From SZUA-442 sp035461905 (GTDB taxonomy: Bacteria > Actinomycetota > Acidimicrobiia > Spongiisociales > UBA5794), in contig DATHUV010000081.1 of NCBI GenBank assembly GCA_035461905.1, positions 1-21,274 of the forward strand: 21,274 nucleotides of DNA. Reading direction: 5' to 3'. Both the position numbers and the translations under genes were made by a program. Below are positions 7,707 through 14,571 of this stretch, piece by piece. A model generated the notes under the pieces. That model searched no databases. It had not been told where the DNA came from and worked only from the letters and a program-made list of their open reading frames with translations. The first letter of the stretch is position 1; each line of letters starts with the position of its first letter.

Positions 7707-9128
7707 ATGGCTCACGAGAACTTCATCGGGGGATCATGGGTCCCGGCGCGTGATGGCTCGGTCGACGAGGTCGTGAACCCCGCGACGGGTGAGTCCATCG
7801 GCACCGCTCCCTCCAGCGGTGTCGGGGACGTCGACGACGCCGTGCGTGCTGCGAAGGGGGCATTCGCCGATTGGTCGGCGCTCACGCCGCGGAGGCGATC
7901 CGAACTTCTCCATGTCGTTGCGGACCGCATCGAGGACGACATCGCAGAGCTGTCGCGCATCGAATGCGAGAACGTCGGGAAGCCGGTTTCCATCGTGGAG
8001 TCCGAAATGGACCTCACCGTCGACAACTGGCGCTTCTTCGCATCCGCTGGCCGGTTCCTCGAGGGCAAGGCGGCAGGTGAGTACATGGACGGGTACACGT
8101 CGTTCGTGCGGCGCGACCCGATCGGGGTGGTCGCTTCCATTGCGCCGTGGAACTATCCGCTCAACATGGCGACCTGGAAGCTCGGACCTGCCCTCGCCGC
8201 TGGGAACACCGTCGTGCTCAAGCCGTCGGAGTTGACGCCGTACACGGTGTTGCGACTTGCCGAGCTGGTCGAGGACGTCCTGCCCCCCGGCGTGCTGAAC
8301 ATCGTGTGCGGCGATGGCCCCAAGGCTGGGGTTCCGCTCGTCGTGCACCCGGACGTTGCGATGGTCTCGCTGACGGGAAGTGTTGCTGCGGGCAAGTCCG
8401 TTGCGCGGGCGGCAAGCGACAGTCTCAAGCGCGTCCACCTCGAACTCGGTGGCAAGGCGCCCGTCGTCGTGTTCGACGATGCCGACGTCGAAGCCCTCGT
8501 GGCCAACCTGAAGGGCAACAGCTTCTACAACTCTGGTCAGGATTGCACGGCACCGTGCCGCGTCATCGCAGGGCCACGCGTGCACGACGATGTGGTCGAT
8601 GGACTCACCGAAGCCGCGGCGTCCGTGACGGTGGGGGATCCTTTCGACGATCGGACGGACATGGGTCCCGTCGTTTCGGCGGCACAACTCGACCGGGTCG
8701 CGGGATTCGTCGAGAGGGCCGTGGATGCGGGTGCGACCGTCACGACAGGAGGCGAGCGCCTCGGGGGACCCGGGTTCTTCTACGAGCCGTCGATCGTCGT
8801 GGGGGCGGACCAGCACTCGGAGATCATCCAGAGGGAAGTGTTCGGCCCCGTCGTGACCGTCCAGCGTGCTTCCACGGACGACGAGTTGATCGCATGGGCG
8901 AACGACGTCGACTTCGGCCTCGCGGCGAGTGTGTGGACCCGCGACGTCGGAAGGGCAATGCGGGCGACGAGCGGGCTCCAGTTCGGGACGGTGTGGGTGA
9001 ACGACCACATCCCGATCATCAGCGAGATGCCCCATGGAGGGTTCAAGCAGTCCGGCTACGGCAAGGACATGTCGATGTACGCCGTCGAGCATTACACAGA
9101 GGTCAAGCACGTGATGGTGAAGCACTGA
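7707..9128 (+). CDS. patD: 4-aminobutyraldehyde dehydrogenase PatD
   Basis: 473 residues from an ATG with GGAGG five bases upstream of it. It resembles E. coli PatD (YdcW) along its whole length: KAAGEYMDGYTSFVRRDPIG (121-140), VASIAPWNYPL with oxyanion Asn149, LKPSE with Lys172, LELGGKAP with Glu246, NSGQDCTAPCR with catalytic Cys280, and the C-terminus ending in EVKHVMVKH, almost the same as the E. coli tail. The enzyme oxidises 4-aminobutyraldehyde, made from putrescine by a transaminase or oxidase, to GABA with NAD. It follows the importer genes across a hairpin and lies 1 base from the next gene, so import and oxidation are probably co-expressed. Related betaine- or other aminoaldehydes are possible alternative substrates. 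Confidence 0.88.
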   Translation: MAHENFIGGSWVPARDGSVDEVVNPATGESIGTAPSSGVGDVDDAVRAAKGAFADWSALTPRRRSELLHVVADRIEDDIAELSRIECENVGKPVSIVESEMDLTVDNWRFFASAGRFLEGKAAGEYMDGYTSFVRRDPIGVVASIAPWNYPLNMATWKLGPALAAGNTVVLKPSELTPYTVLRLAELVEDVLPPGVLNIVCGDGPKAGVPLVVHPDVAMVSLTGSVAAGKSVARAASDSLKRVHLELGGKAPVVVFDDADVEALVANLKGNSFYNSGQDCTAPCRVIAGPRVHDDVVDGLTEAAASVTVGDPFDDRTDMGPVVSAAQLDRVAGFVERAVDAGATVTTGGERLGGPGFFYEPSIVVGADQHSEIIQREVFGPVVTVQRASTDDELIAWANDVDFGLAASVWTRDVGRAMRATSGLQFGTVWVNDHIPIISEMPHGGFKQSGYGKDMSMYAVEHYTEVKHVMVKH

Positions 9129-9129
9129 C

Positions 9130-10527
9130 GTGAGTTGGGCCTCCGACGCACTCTCCGGCGCAAAGCCGTCCGTCTTCTGGGTCGATGACCTCGGGAGCTA
9201 CGATCGGTCGCCGGTCCTCACCGGATCGGCGACGGCGGATCTCGTGATCGTCGGTGCCGGCTTCACCGGCCTGTGGGCGGCGAACATCGCAATCGAGGCT
9301 GATCCCACGAGGTCGATCGTCGTTGTCGAGGCCGAGCGAGCGGGCCACGGCGCCAGCTCACGCAACGGCGGGTTCCTCGAGGCCTCGCTCACCCACGGTG
9401 CGGGCAACGGCGTTTCACGTTGGCCGAGCGAGATGGGCACCATCGAACGCCTGGCAGACGTCAACTATCGGGCGATCATCGAATTCGTGGAGCGCCACGG
9501 ACTCGACGTGGGACTCGAACAGACGGGCGTCATGCACGTCGCTTCCCAGCCATGGCACCTGGAAGAGCTCGAGAGCATCGCGGCCGTCCTCACCAGGAGC
9601 GGTGAACCCTTCATCACCATGGACCGAGTCATGGTGCAGGAGGTACTGCGCTCCCCGACATACGTCGGAGCGCTCAAGGAGCCCACTGGCACCTCGATCA
9701 TCCATCCCGCGAAGCTGGTCATGGGCTTGCGGTCGGTTGCCGAGGAAGCGGGGGTGAGGGTCTTCGATCGGTCGCCGGTGACCAGCATCGATAGGGACGG
9801 CAGGATGCTGAAGGTCTCGACCGAGCACGGCGCGGTGTCGGCCCGGAAGGTCATCGTCGCGACGAACGCATACGCACAGCCGATCCGAAGGATGCGCCGC
9901 TACGTCGTGCCCGTGTACGACTACGTGCTCATGACCGAGCCACTCTCCGTGGATCAGATGGCAGCGATCGGCTGGGATGGCCGAGAGGCGATATCAGACG
10001 TCAGCAACCAGTTCCACTACTACCGGCTGACGTCGGACAACCGCATCCTGTGGGGCGGGTACGACGCCGTGTACCGGTACGGGAACGCCATCGGCGATCG
10101 CTACGACCAGGCAGGGGACACCCATGCGCTGCTCGCAGACCACTTCTTCACGACCTTCCCCCAACTCGAGGGCCTGCGTTTCTCACACAAGTGGGCGGGA
10201 CCCATCGGCACCACGACACGATTCACGGCGACGTGGGGGCGGTCCCACGACGACGACGTCGTGTGGGTCGGCGGCTACACGGGTCTCGGGGTAGGGGCGA
10301 GCAGGTTCGGCGCACAGGTCGCCCTCGACCTCGTCGATGGGATCGACACGGAACGTACGCAGCTCGAGATGGTGCGAAGGAAGCCGCTTCCCTTCCCGCC
10401 GGAGCCGATCCGGTACCTCGGGATCTCGATGACTCGCCGCGCCCTCGCTCGCTCCGACGACAACGAAGGCAGACGAGGACCCTGGCTCAGGCTCCTCGAC
10501 CGCCTCGGAATGGGGTTCGACTCCTGA
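9130..10527 (+). CDS. DAO-family FAD-dependent oxidoreductase (copy 1)
   Basis: 465 residues from a GTG one base after the patD stop. An N-terminal dinucleotide fold binds FAD: DLVIVGAGFTGLWAA with the G-x-G-x-x-G at 42-47, then VVEAERAGHGASSRNGG, the flavin-contact block of the glycine/D-amino-acid oxidase family. IIHPAKLVMGL and a C-terminal WVGGYTGLGVGASRFGAQVALDLV complete the fold. In this superfamily it most resembles gamma-glutamylputrescine oxidase (PuuB-like) and related amine oxidases, which turn an amine into an aldehyde plus H2O2. Downstream of patD it could feed that enzyme. No gamma-glutamyl ligase is visible, so the actual substrate (free, acylated or glutamylated amine) is open. 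Confidence 0.85.
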   Translation: MSWASDALSGAKPSVFWVDDLGSYDRSPVLTGSATADLVIVGAGFTGLWAANIAIEADPTRSIVVVEAERAGHGASSRNGGFLEASLTHGAGNGVSRWPSEMGTIERLADVNYRAIIEFVERHGLDVGLEQTGVMHVASQPWHLEELESIAAVLTRSGEPFITMDRVMVQEVLRSPTYVGALKEPTGTSIIHPAKLVMGLRSVAEEAGVRVFDRSPVTSIDRDGRMLKVSTEHGAVSARKVIVATNAYAQPIRRMRRYVVPVYDYVLMTEPLSVDQMAAIGWDGREAISDVSNQFHYYRLTSDNRILWGGYDAVYRYGNAIGDRYDQAGDTHALLADHFFTTFPQLEGLRFSHKWAGPIGTTTRFTATWGRSHDDDVVWVGGYTGLGVGASRFGAQVALDLVDGIDTERTQLEMVRRKPLPFPPEPIRYLGISMTRRALARSDDNEGRRGPWLRLLDRLGMGFDS

Positions 10528-10542
10528 TCCCGGGAGCAGAGG

Positions 10543-10986
10543 TCAGCGGGTGCCCCAGTCGTAGGTCTGCTTCTCGAGACGCAGGTACGTGAAGATCTCC
10601 GTGCTGGTGATGGTCTCGATGGAGCGCACCCGATTCATCGTCTCGATGAGGCGGTTCATGTTCTCGGCAACGACTTCGACGAGGATGTCGAACCTACCTG
10701 CGACGATGACGACGTAGTCGACCGCGTCGATGGCACCGATGGCGCGAGCTGCCTCCTCGAGGTCGCCCTCGACCTTGATACCCGCCATCGCCTGAACGGT
10801 GAAGCCCAGCGTCATCGGGTCGGTGACTGCGACGATCTGCATCACACCCTGGTCGATGAGGTGGAGGACCCGCTGGCGCACCGCTGCGGGTGACAGGCCG
10901 ACCTTCGGTCCGAGGGTGGAGAAGGGCATCCTGCCATCGTCCTGGAGGAGACTGATGATCTCCTTGTCAGTGTCGTCGAGCTTCAT
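10543..10986 (-). CDS. Lrp/AsnC family transcriptional regulator
   Basis: 147 residues from an ATG that overlaps the ald stop by 4 bases (10983-10986). The N-terminal winged helix-turn-helix lies at about 4-52 (LDDTDKEIISLLQDDGRM ... LSPAAVRQRVLHLIDQGVM). The C-terminal RAM effector domain lies at about 62-140, with AGRFDILVEVVAE at its centre. The family forms octamers or higher assemblies and senses amino acids. As last gene of an aminotransferase-alanine dehydrogenase operon it probably controls that operon, and perhaps the neighbouring ones; alanine, GABA or a polyamine are candidate ligands. Neither target nor ligand is shown by the sequence. It converges on the DAO gene with only 15 bases between stops. 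Confidence 0.88.
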   Translation of the reverse strand: MKLDDTDKEIISLLQDDGRMPFSTLGPKVGLSPAAVRQRVLHLIDQGVMQIVAVTDPMTLGFTVQAMAGIKVEGDLEEAARAIGAIDAVDYVVIVAGRFDILVEVVAENMNRLIETMNRVRSIETITSTEIFTYLRLEKQTYDWGTR

Positions 10987-12077
10987 GCGGCGCCGGCGGG
11001 TGCCAGGGCCTCGCGCACGATCGGGTGGGTGATCTCGCCGTCGCGCGTGTTGATGCCCGATGCGAGTTCCGGCCGGATTGCGACGGCGCCATCCACCCCG
11101 AGGGTCGCGAGGGCCACCAGGTACGGCGTCGTCACGTTCGTGAGGGCGAACGTCGAGGTTCGCGGGACAGCTCCCGGCATGTTGCCGACGGCGTAGTGGA
11201 CGACGTCGTGGACCACGAACGTCGGCTCGTGGTGGGACGTCTCGCGGCTCGTCTCGACGCAGCCTCCCTGGTCGATGGCGACGTCGACGATCACCGCGCC
11301 GCGCTGCATCATGCGCACGTGGTCCTCGGTGATGACGCGAGGCGCCTTCGCTCCGGGTACGAGCACAGCGCCGACGACGAGGTCGGCGGTTGCGATCGAC
11401 TCGGCGACCGAGGTCCGGTTGCTCGCGAGGAGGGTCATGCGACCAAAGACGAGGTCGTCGAGCTCGCGGAGGCGATTCACGTCGATGTCGAGGATCGTGA
11501 CGTGGGCTCCCATCCCACCTGCGATCTTCGCTGCGTTCCACCCGACATGGCCACCACCGATGATGACGACGTTCGCCGGCGCCACCCCGGGCACTCCGCC
11601 GAGCATCGTCCCCCGTCCTCCCTTTGGTGCCTCGAGATGGGACGCGCCTGCCTGGATGGAGAGGCGGCCCGCCACCTCGCTCATGGGGGCGAGGAGGGGG
11701 AGATCGCCGTTGAGCTCCACCGTCTCGTAGGCGATCGCCGTGGTTCCGGCGGCGAGGAGAGCGTCAGCGACCCTCGGGTAGGCCGCGAGGTGGAGATAGG
11801 TGTACAGCGTCAGGTCGTTGCGCAACAAGGTGAACTCCGACACCTGAGGCTCCTTGACCTTGCAGACGATGTCCGCAGACCACGCATCCTCCGCGCTCGG
11901 GACGATCGTCGCACCCGCAGCCACATACTCATCATCGCCGATCGCCGATCCCTCGCCCGCCCCTGCCTGGACGAGGACCTGCACCCCGCGCGACGTGAGC
12001 TCCTCCGCCCCCGCGGAGGTGAGCCCGACCCTGCGCTCGTCCGGCTTGATCTCGGTCGGTACTCCAACCGTTGTCAT
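10983..12077 (-). CDS. ald: Alanine dehydrogenase
   Basis: 364 residues. The ATG overlaps the aminotransferase stop by 4 bases (12074-12077), so I prefer it to an in-frame ATG six codons upstream. It has the N-terminal VGVPTEIKPDERRVGLT, substrate Lys74 in VKEPQ, His96 in YLHLAAY, the NAD-binding GGGHVG (174-179) with Asp197 at the end of the following strand (NAD preference), and a final block NVTTPYLVALATLGVDGA. The enzyme interconverts L-alanine + NAD + water with pyruvate + ammonium + NADH in the cytosol. Placed directly after a pyruvate-type aminotransferase, it would regenerate the amino acceptor and release the polyamine nitrogen as ammonium. Confidence 0.93.
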   Translation of the reverse strand: MTTVGVPTEIKPDERRVGLTSAGAEELTSRGVQVLVQAGAGEGSAIGDDEYVAAGATIVPSAEDAWSADIVCKVKEPQVSEFTLLRNDLTLYTYLHLAAYPRVADALLAAGTTAIAYETVELNGDLPLLAPMSEVAGRLSIQAGASHLEAPKGGRGTMLGGVPGVAPANVVIIGGGHVGWNAAKIAGGMGAHVTILDIDVNRLRELDDLVFGRMTLLASNRTSVAESIATADLVVGAVLVPGAKAPRVITEDHVRMMQRGAVIVDVAIDQGGCVETSRETSHHEPTFVVHDVVHYAVGNMPGAVPRTSTFALTNVTTPYLVALATLGVDGAVAIRPELASGINTRDGEITHPIVREALAPAGAA

Positions 12078-13387
12078 GCGTTCATCTCCGACCATGCCCT
12101 GTCGAGAGCCTCCCGGGAGATGCGCACGATCTCGTCGAACTCGTCAGGTCCCGCGATGAGAGGAGGCGAGTACTGCAGGATGGGAGCGCCGCGACCGTCT
12201 GCCCTCGCGATCATGCCGAGTTCGAGGAGGAGGGGCTTGAGCAGTCCGACGATCTCCGTCGCCTCCTCCCTCGAGAAGTGCACGCCGTTGTCGGGGTCCT
12301 TCTGCAGTTCGATCGCATAGAAGTAGCCGGCACCGCGGACCTCCGCGGCAATCGGGTGATCGAGGAGTGTCTCGAGCTTGGATCGGAACAGACTCTCGTG
12401 TGCCGCAGCATGCTCGACGATGCCCTCCGCCTCCATGGCCTCGATGTTGGCAAGGGCGACCGCGCACGAAACGGGGTGGCCACCGAACGTGATGCCATGC
12501 CAGACGATGTCATCGCTCGCCCGGATCGCCTCGGCGATGAAGGGACGGGTGATGACACCTCCGAGCGGTGCGTATCCCGATGTCGCTCCCTTGGCGAACG
12601 TGATCATGTCGGGCACGTAGCCGAACTTCTGCCCACCGAACCACGTCCCGAGTCTTCCGAAGGCGCAGATGACCTCGTCGCTCACGAGCAGGATGCCGTA
12701 TCGGTCACAGATCTCGCGAACTTGCTGCCAGTACCCCTCATAGGGAACGAAGCAGCCTCCGGAGTTCTGGACGGGTTCGAGGAACACCGCTGCGACGGTC
12801 CCCGGACCCTCGGCCAGGATCGCCTCCTCGATCTCGTCGGCGGCTCTGGGATTGTCGGTCGTCGACACGTGCGTCACGAGGTGGTTGAGCATGGGCTCGA
12901 AGGGTGCGCGAATGGGCGGGATGCTCGTGATCGACAGGGCGCCGAGCGTGGTCCCGTGGTATGCGGTCTTCCGTGCGATCACCTTCATGCGGTCGGGCTC
13001 GCCGTTCGCGAGGTGGTACTGGCGTGCGAGTTTCCAGGCAGACTCGACGGCTTCCGAGCCCCCTGCGGTGAAGAAGACCCTGTCCATGTCGCCGGGGGAG
13101 AGCTCCGCGAGCTTCTGTGCGAGCGCCGCGGCAGGCGGGTGGGCCATGCCCCACACCGGGAAGAAGGCCATCGTCTCTGCCTGTTTGCTCGCAGCATTTG
13201 CGAGGTCCGACCGCCCGTGGCCGATCTCGGTGACGAAGAGGCCCGCAAGCGCATCGAGATAGCGGTTCCCGTCGGTGTCCCACACGTAGCACCCGTCTCC
13301 ACGCTCGATGAGCACGGGGCCCTGACTCGGTACCTGTGCGAAGTGGAGCCAGAGGTGATCCCGCGCCGCCGTTCGGATGTCCTTCAT
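12074..13387 (-). CDS. Class III aminotransferase, putrescine/omega-amino acid:pyruvate type
   Basis: 437 residues. The ATG at 13387 has GGGAGGA five bases upstream; an earlier in-frame ATG four codons up lacks such a site. Fold-type I landmarks are GGSEAVESAWKLAR (109-122), the PLP ring contact Asp237 in LLVSDEVICAFGRLGTWFG, the Schiff-base Lys266 in FAKGATSGYAPLGG, and HGITFGGHPVSCAVALANIE. The pattern is that of omega-amino acid:pyruvate transaminases, the group that includes SpuC (putrescine or spermidine:pyruvate) and GABA:pyruvate enzymes. It would convert putrescine to 4-aminobutyraldehyde, or GABA to succinate semialdehyde, making alanine. Coupling with ald favours pyruvate as acceptor. 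The exact donor is not determined. Confidence 0.9.
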   Translation of the reverse strand: MKDIRTAARDHLWLHFAQVPSQGPVLIERGDGCYVWDTDGNRYLDALAGLFVTEIGHGRSDLANAASKQAETMAFFPVWGMAHPPAAALAQKLAELSPGDMDRVFFTAGGSEAVESAWKLARQYHLANGEPDRMKVIARKTAYHGTTLGALSITSIPPIRAPFEPMLNHLVTHVSTTDNPRAADEIEEAILAEGPGTVAAVFLEPVQNSGGCFVPYEGYWQQVREICDRYGILLVSDEVICAFGRLGTWFGGQKFGYVPDMITFAKGATSGYAPLGGVITRPFIAEAIRASDDIVWHGITFGGHPVSCAVALANIEAMEAEGIVEHAAAHESLFRSKLETLLDHPIAAEVRGAGYFYAIELQKDPDNGVHFSREEATEIVGLLKPLLLELGMIARADGRGAPILQYSPPLIAGPDEFDEIVRISREALDRAWSEMNA

Positions 13388-13418
13388 CGGTCCTCCCATA
13401 TGTGATCCGCACCGCCAA

Positions 13419-13447
13419 TATATACTGTTCGGAGTGCCGATGTACAA
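13419..13447 (-). promoter_or_regulatory. Predicted promoter of the aminotransferase-ald-lrp operon
   Basis: On the minus strand TTGTAC (13442-13447), a 17-base spacer and TATATA (13419-13424) fit a sigma-70 promoter. It sits in the only AT-rich patch of the gap. Transcription would begin near 13412, leaving about 25 bases including the ribosome site GGGAGGA. A copy of the shared motif (13448-13461) abuts the -35. Confidence 0.45.
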
Positions 13448-13492
13448 CGAATCGCTTGCGAAACCATCTGATGCCCGTCGTATCGCTTGTGG
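13448..13492 (+). repeat. Two direct copies of the CGWATCNNTTGCGA motif, 31 bp apart
   Basis: CGAATCGCTTGCGA (13448-13461) and CGTATCGCTTGTGG (13479-13492) differ at four of 14 positions, and their starts are 31 bases apart, about three helical turns, so bound proteins would lie on the same DNA face. The first copy is next to the aminotransferase -35; the second contains the -35 of the cupin promoter. Related copies occur at 3514-3527 and 3568-3581 (minus). Confidence 0.5.
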
Positions 13493-13515
13493 AGGGGGAG
13501 TGAGTCCACCATACT
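13487..13515 (+). promoter_or_regulatory. Predicted promoter of the cupin-GNAT-ureohydrolase-DAO operon (leaderless)
   Basis: TTGTGG (13487-13492), 17 bases, then CATACT (13510-13515), the same -10 and spacing as the potA promoter. Seven bases separate CATACT from the ATG at 13523, so transcription would start at or beside the start codon. This explains why that ATG has no proper ribosome site. Confidence 0.45.
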
Positions 13516-13522
13516 GGCAGGA

Positions 13523-13924
13523 ATGGAACCCACATCGGACCCAGCTTCGGACACGGACGAAACCTCGGACAGAATGGGCGCCCGCGTCGAGCGCTTCGAT
13601 CCCCACACAGCGACGATTCGACTCGATCCGATCGGCGATGACCCTTCGGGTCCCGGCGCCGGGGTCGTCGACCTCGCACACGTCGGCGGCATGGAGGTCG
13701 GTGTCTGGGACCATACCGAGGGCACGTCCTTCCACACCGAGCTCGACGAGGTGTTCGTCGTCATCTCAGGCTCGGTGACCGTCACCGAGGACGGGAAGGA
13801 GCCGATCACGTTCGGACCCGGGGACGTCGGGATCCTCCGCGACGGGGCCAGGACGACATGGACCGTCCACGAGACGCTCAGGAAGGTGTGGGTCTCACGT
13901 GCGACTGCGAACGACGATGGGTGA
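13523..13924 (+). CDS. Small cupin-domain protein (cupin_3/DUF861-like)
   Basis: 133 residues. The start is uncertain: the ATG at 13523 fits a leaderless mRNA, while an in-frame ATG at 13574 would remove a polar 17-residue lead. The single cupin barrel spans about 45-125: motif 1 is reduced (GTSFHTELDEVFVVISGSVTV) and motif 2 is FGPGDVGILRDGARTTWTVHETLRKVWV. The retained His/Glu of motif 1 and His of motif 2 could hold one metal, but the set is incomplete. Such cupins, related to EutQ and ureidoglycine aminohydrolase domains, often sit beside amine-oxidation genes without a proven role. It overlaps the next GNAT by 8 bases. It could be a small-molecule binder, an enzyme or a regulator subunit; I cannot decide. 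Confidence 0.75.
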   Translation: MEPTSDPASDTDETSDRMGARVERFDPHTATIRLDPIGDDPSGPGAGVVDLAHVGGMEVGVWDHTEGTSFHTELDEVFVVISGSVTVTEDGKEPITFGPGDVGILRDGARTTWTVHETLRKVWVSRATANDDG

Positions 13925-14549
13925 GCTCGTCTACACCGTCGCGTCGAGTGAGTACGCGGACGACCTCGTCGCCCTCGAGCTGCTCTGCTTCCCGACCGTT
14001 GACGTGGACGACCTCCTGACCGTCGAGGGGATCATCCTCCAGGAGCAGCTCTTCCCCGAGGGAGCGTTCATGGTGCTCGACGGTGATCGGGTCGTCGCGA
14101 TGGCCTCCGGGGTGTTCGTCGACTACGACATCTCCCAGCCCCAGCACACGATGGATGACGTGGTCGGTCCCCTCGGCATGGACTACCACGACCCTGAGGG
14201 GGACTGGTACTACGGCATCGACATCGCGGTACATCCCGACTACCGGGGCATGGGCATCGCCCGACGGCTCTACGACCTACGCAAGCAGCTGGTGATCGAC
14301 CACGGGAAGCGTGGCATCATCGCAGGCGGCGTGATCCCGGGATATGCGGACCACAAGCAATCGATGACCGCACAGGCATACGTCGAGGCCGTGGCGTCCG
14401 GGGAGCTGACGGACCCCACGCTGTCCGCGCAGCTTCGCAACGGTTTCAAGGTGTGTGGCGTGATCGCGGACTATGTGCACGACGACAGCACCGACAACTG
14501 GGCATCGTTCCTCGTATGGTTCAACCCGCACCTGCGCACCGACGATTGA
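13917..14549 (+). CDS. GNAT acetyltransferase, stand-alone YhcX-type domain (copy 2)
   Basis: 210 residues from an ATG 8 bases before the end of the cupin gene. It matches copy 1 (349-978) without gaps. The blocks in common are CFPT/AFPT, FPEG, LDGD-x-VV, HDP-x-G-x-WYYG (91-100), DIAVHPDYRGMGIARRLYDL (102-121, motif A with R-x-x-G-x-A at 110-115), GKRGIIAGG, HK...MTA..Y..AV.SG and the WxxxLVWFNP end. The fold and acetyl-CoA loop are intact. It is the free-standing form of the GNAT half of YhcX-type GNAT/carbon-nitrogen hydrolase fusions. It lies directly before a ureohydrolase and a DAO oxidase, so a diamine, agmatine or guanidino acid is the likely acceptor; this is inferred only from context. 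Confidence 0.85.
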   Translation: MGELVYTVASSEYADDLVALELLCFPTVDVDDLLTVEGIILQEQLFPEGAFMVLDGDRVVAMASGVFVDYDISQPQHTMDDVVGPLGMDYHDPEGDWYYGIDIAVHPDYRGMGIARRLYDLRKQLVIDHGKRGIIAGGVIPGYADHKQSMTAQAYVEAVASGELTDPTLSAQLRNGFKVCGVIADYVHDDSTDNWASFLVWFNPHLRTDD

Positions 14550-14571
14550 CGGCGAGTCGATAGGAGGCTCC

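Noticed and set aside
7734..9125. 463-codon minus-strand frame opposite patD
   Set aside because: Antisense shadow, His/Arg/Asp-rich, ends nearly match the real gene because of codon bias.
9130..10527. Naming this gene puuB (gamma-glutamylputrescine oxidase)
   Set aside because: Family fits, but no PuuA or PuuD is in the window and two divergent DAO copies exist, so the specific substrate is not supported.
10528..10542. Possible terminator between DAO copy 1 and lrp
   Set aside because: Only a short imperfect pairing around CCCGGGAG is visible in 15 bases; not enough to call.
11025..12320. 431-codon plus-strand frame opposite ald
   Set aside because: Shadow of alanine dehydrogenase; low-complexity acidic/basic composition.
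12071..13405. 444-codon plus-strand frame opposite the aminotransferase
   Set aside because: Mirror of a conserved PLP enzyme with all its motifs on the other strand; no recognisable protein features.
13500..13778. GTG frame directly after the strong GGAGGGGGA
   Set aside because: Ser/Arg/Pro-rich product with no homology, overlapping the conserved cupin in another frame; the purine run lies upstream of the proposed transcript start.
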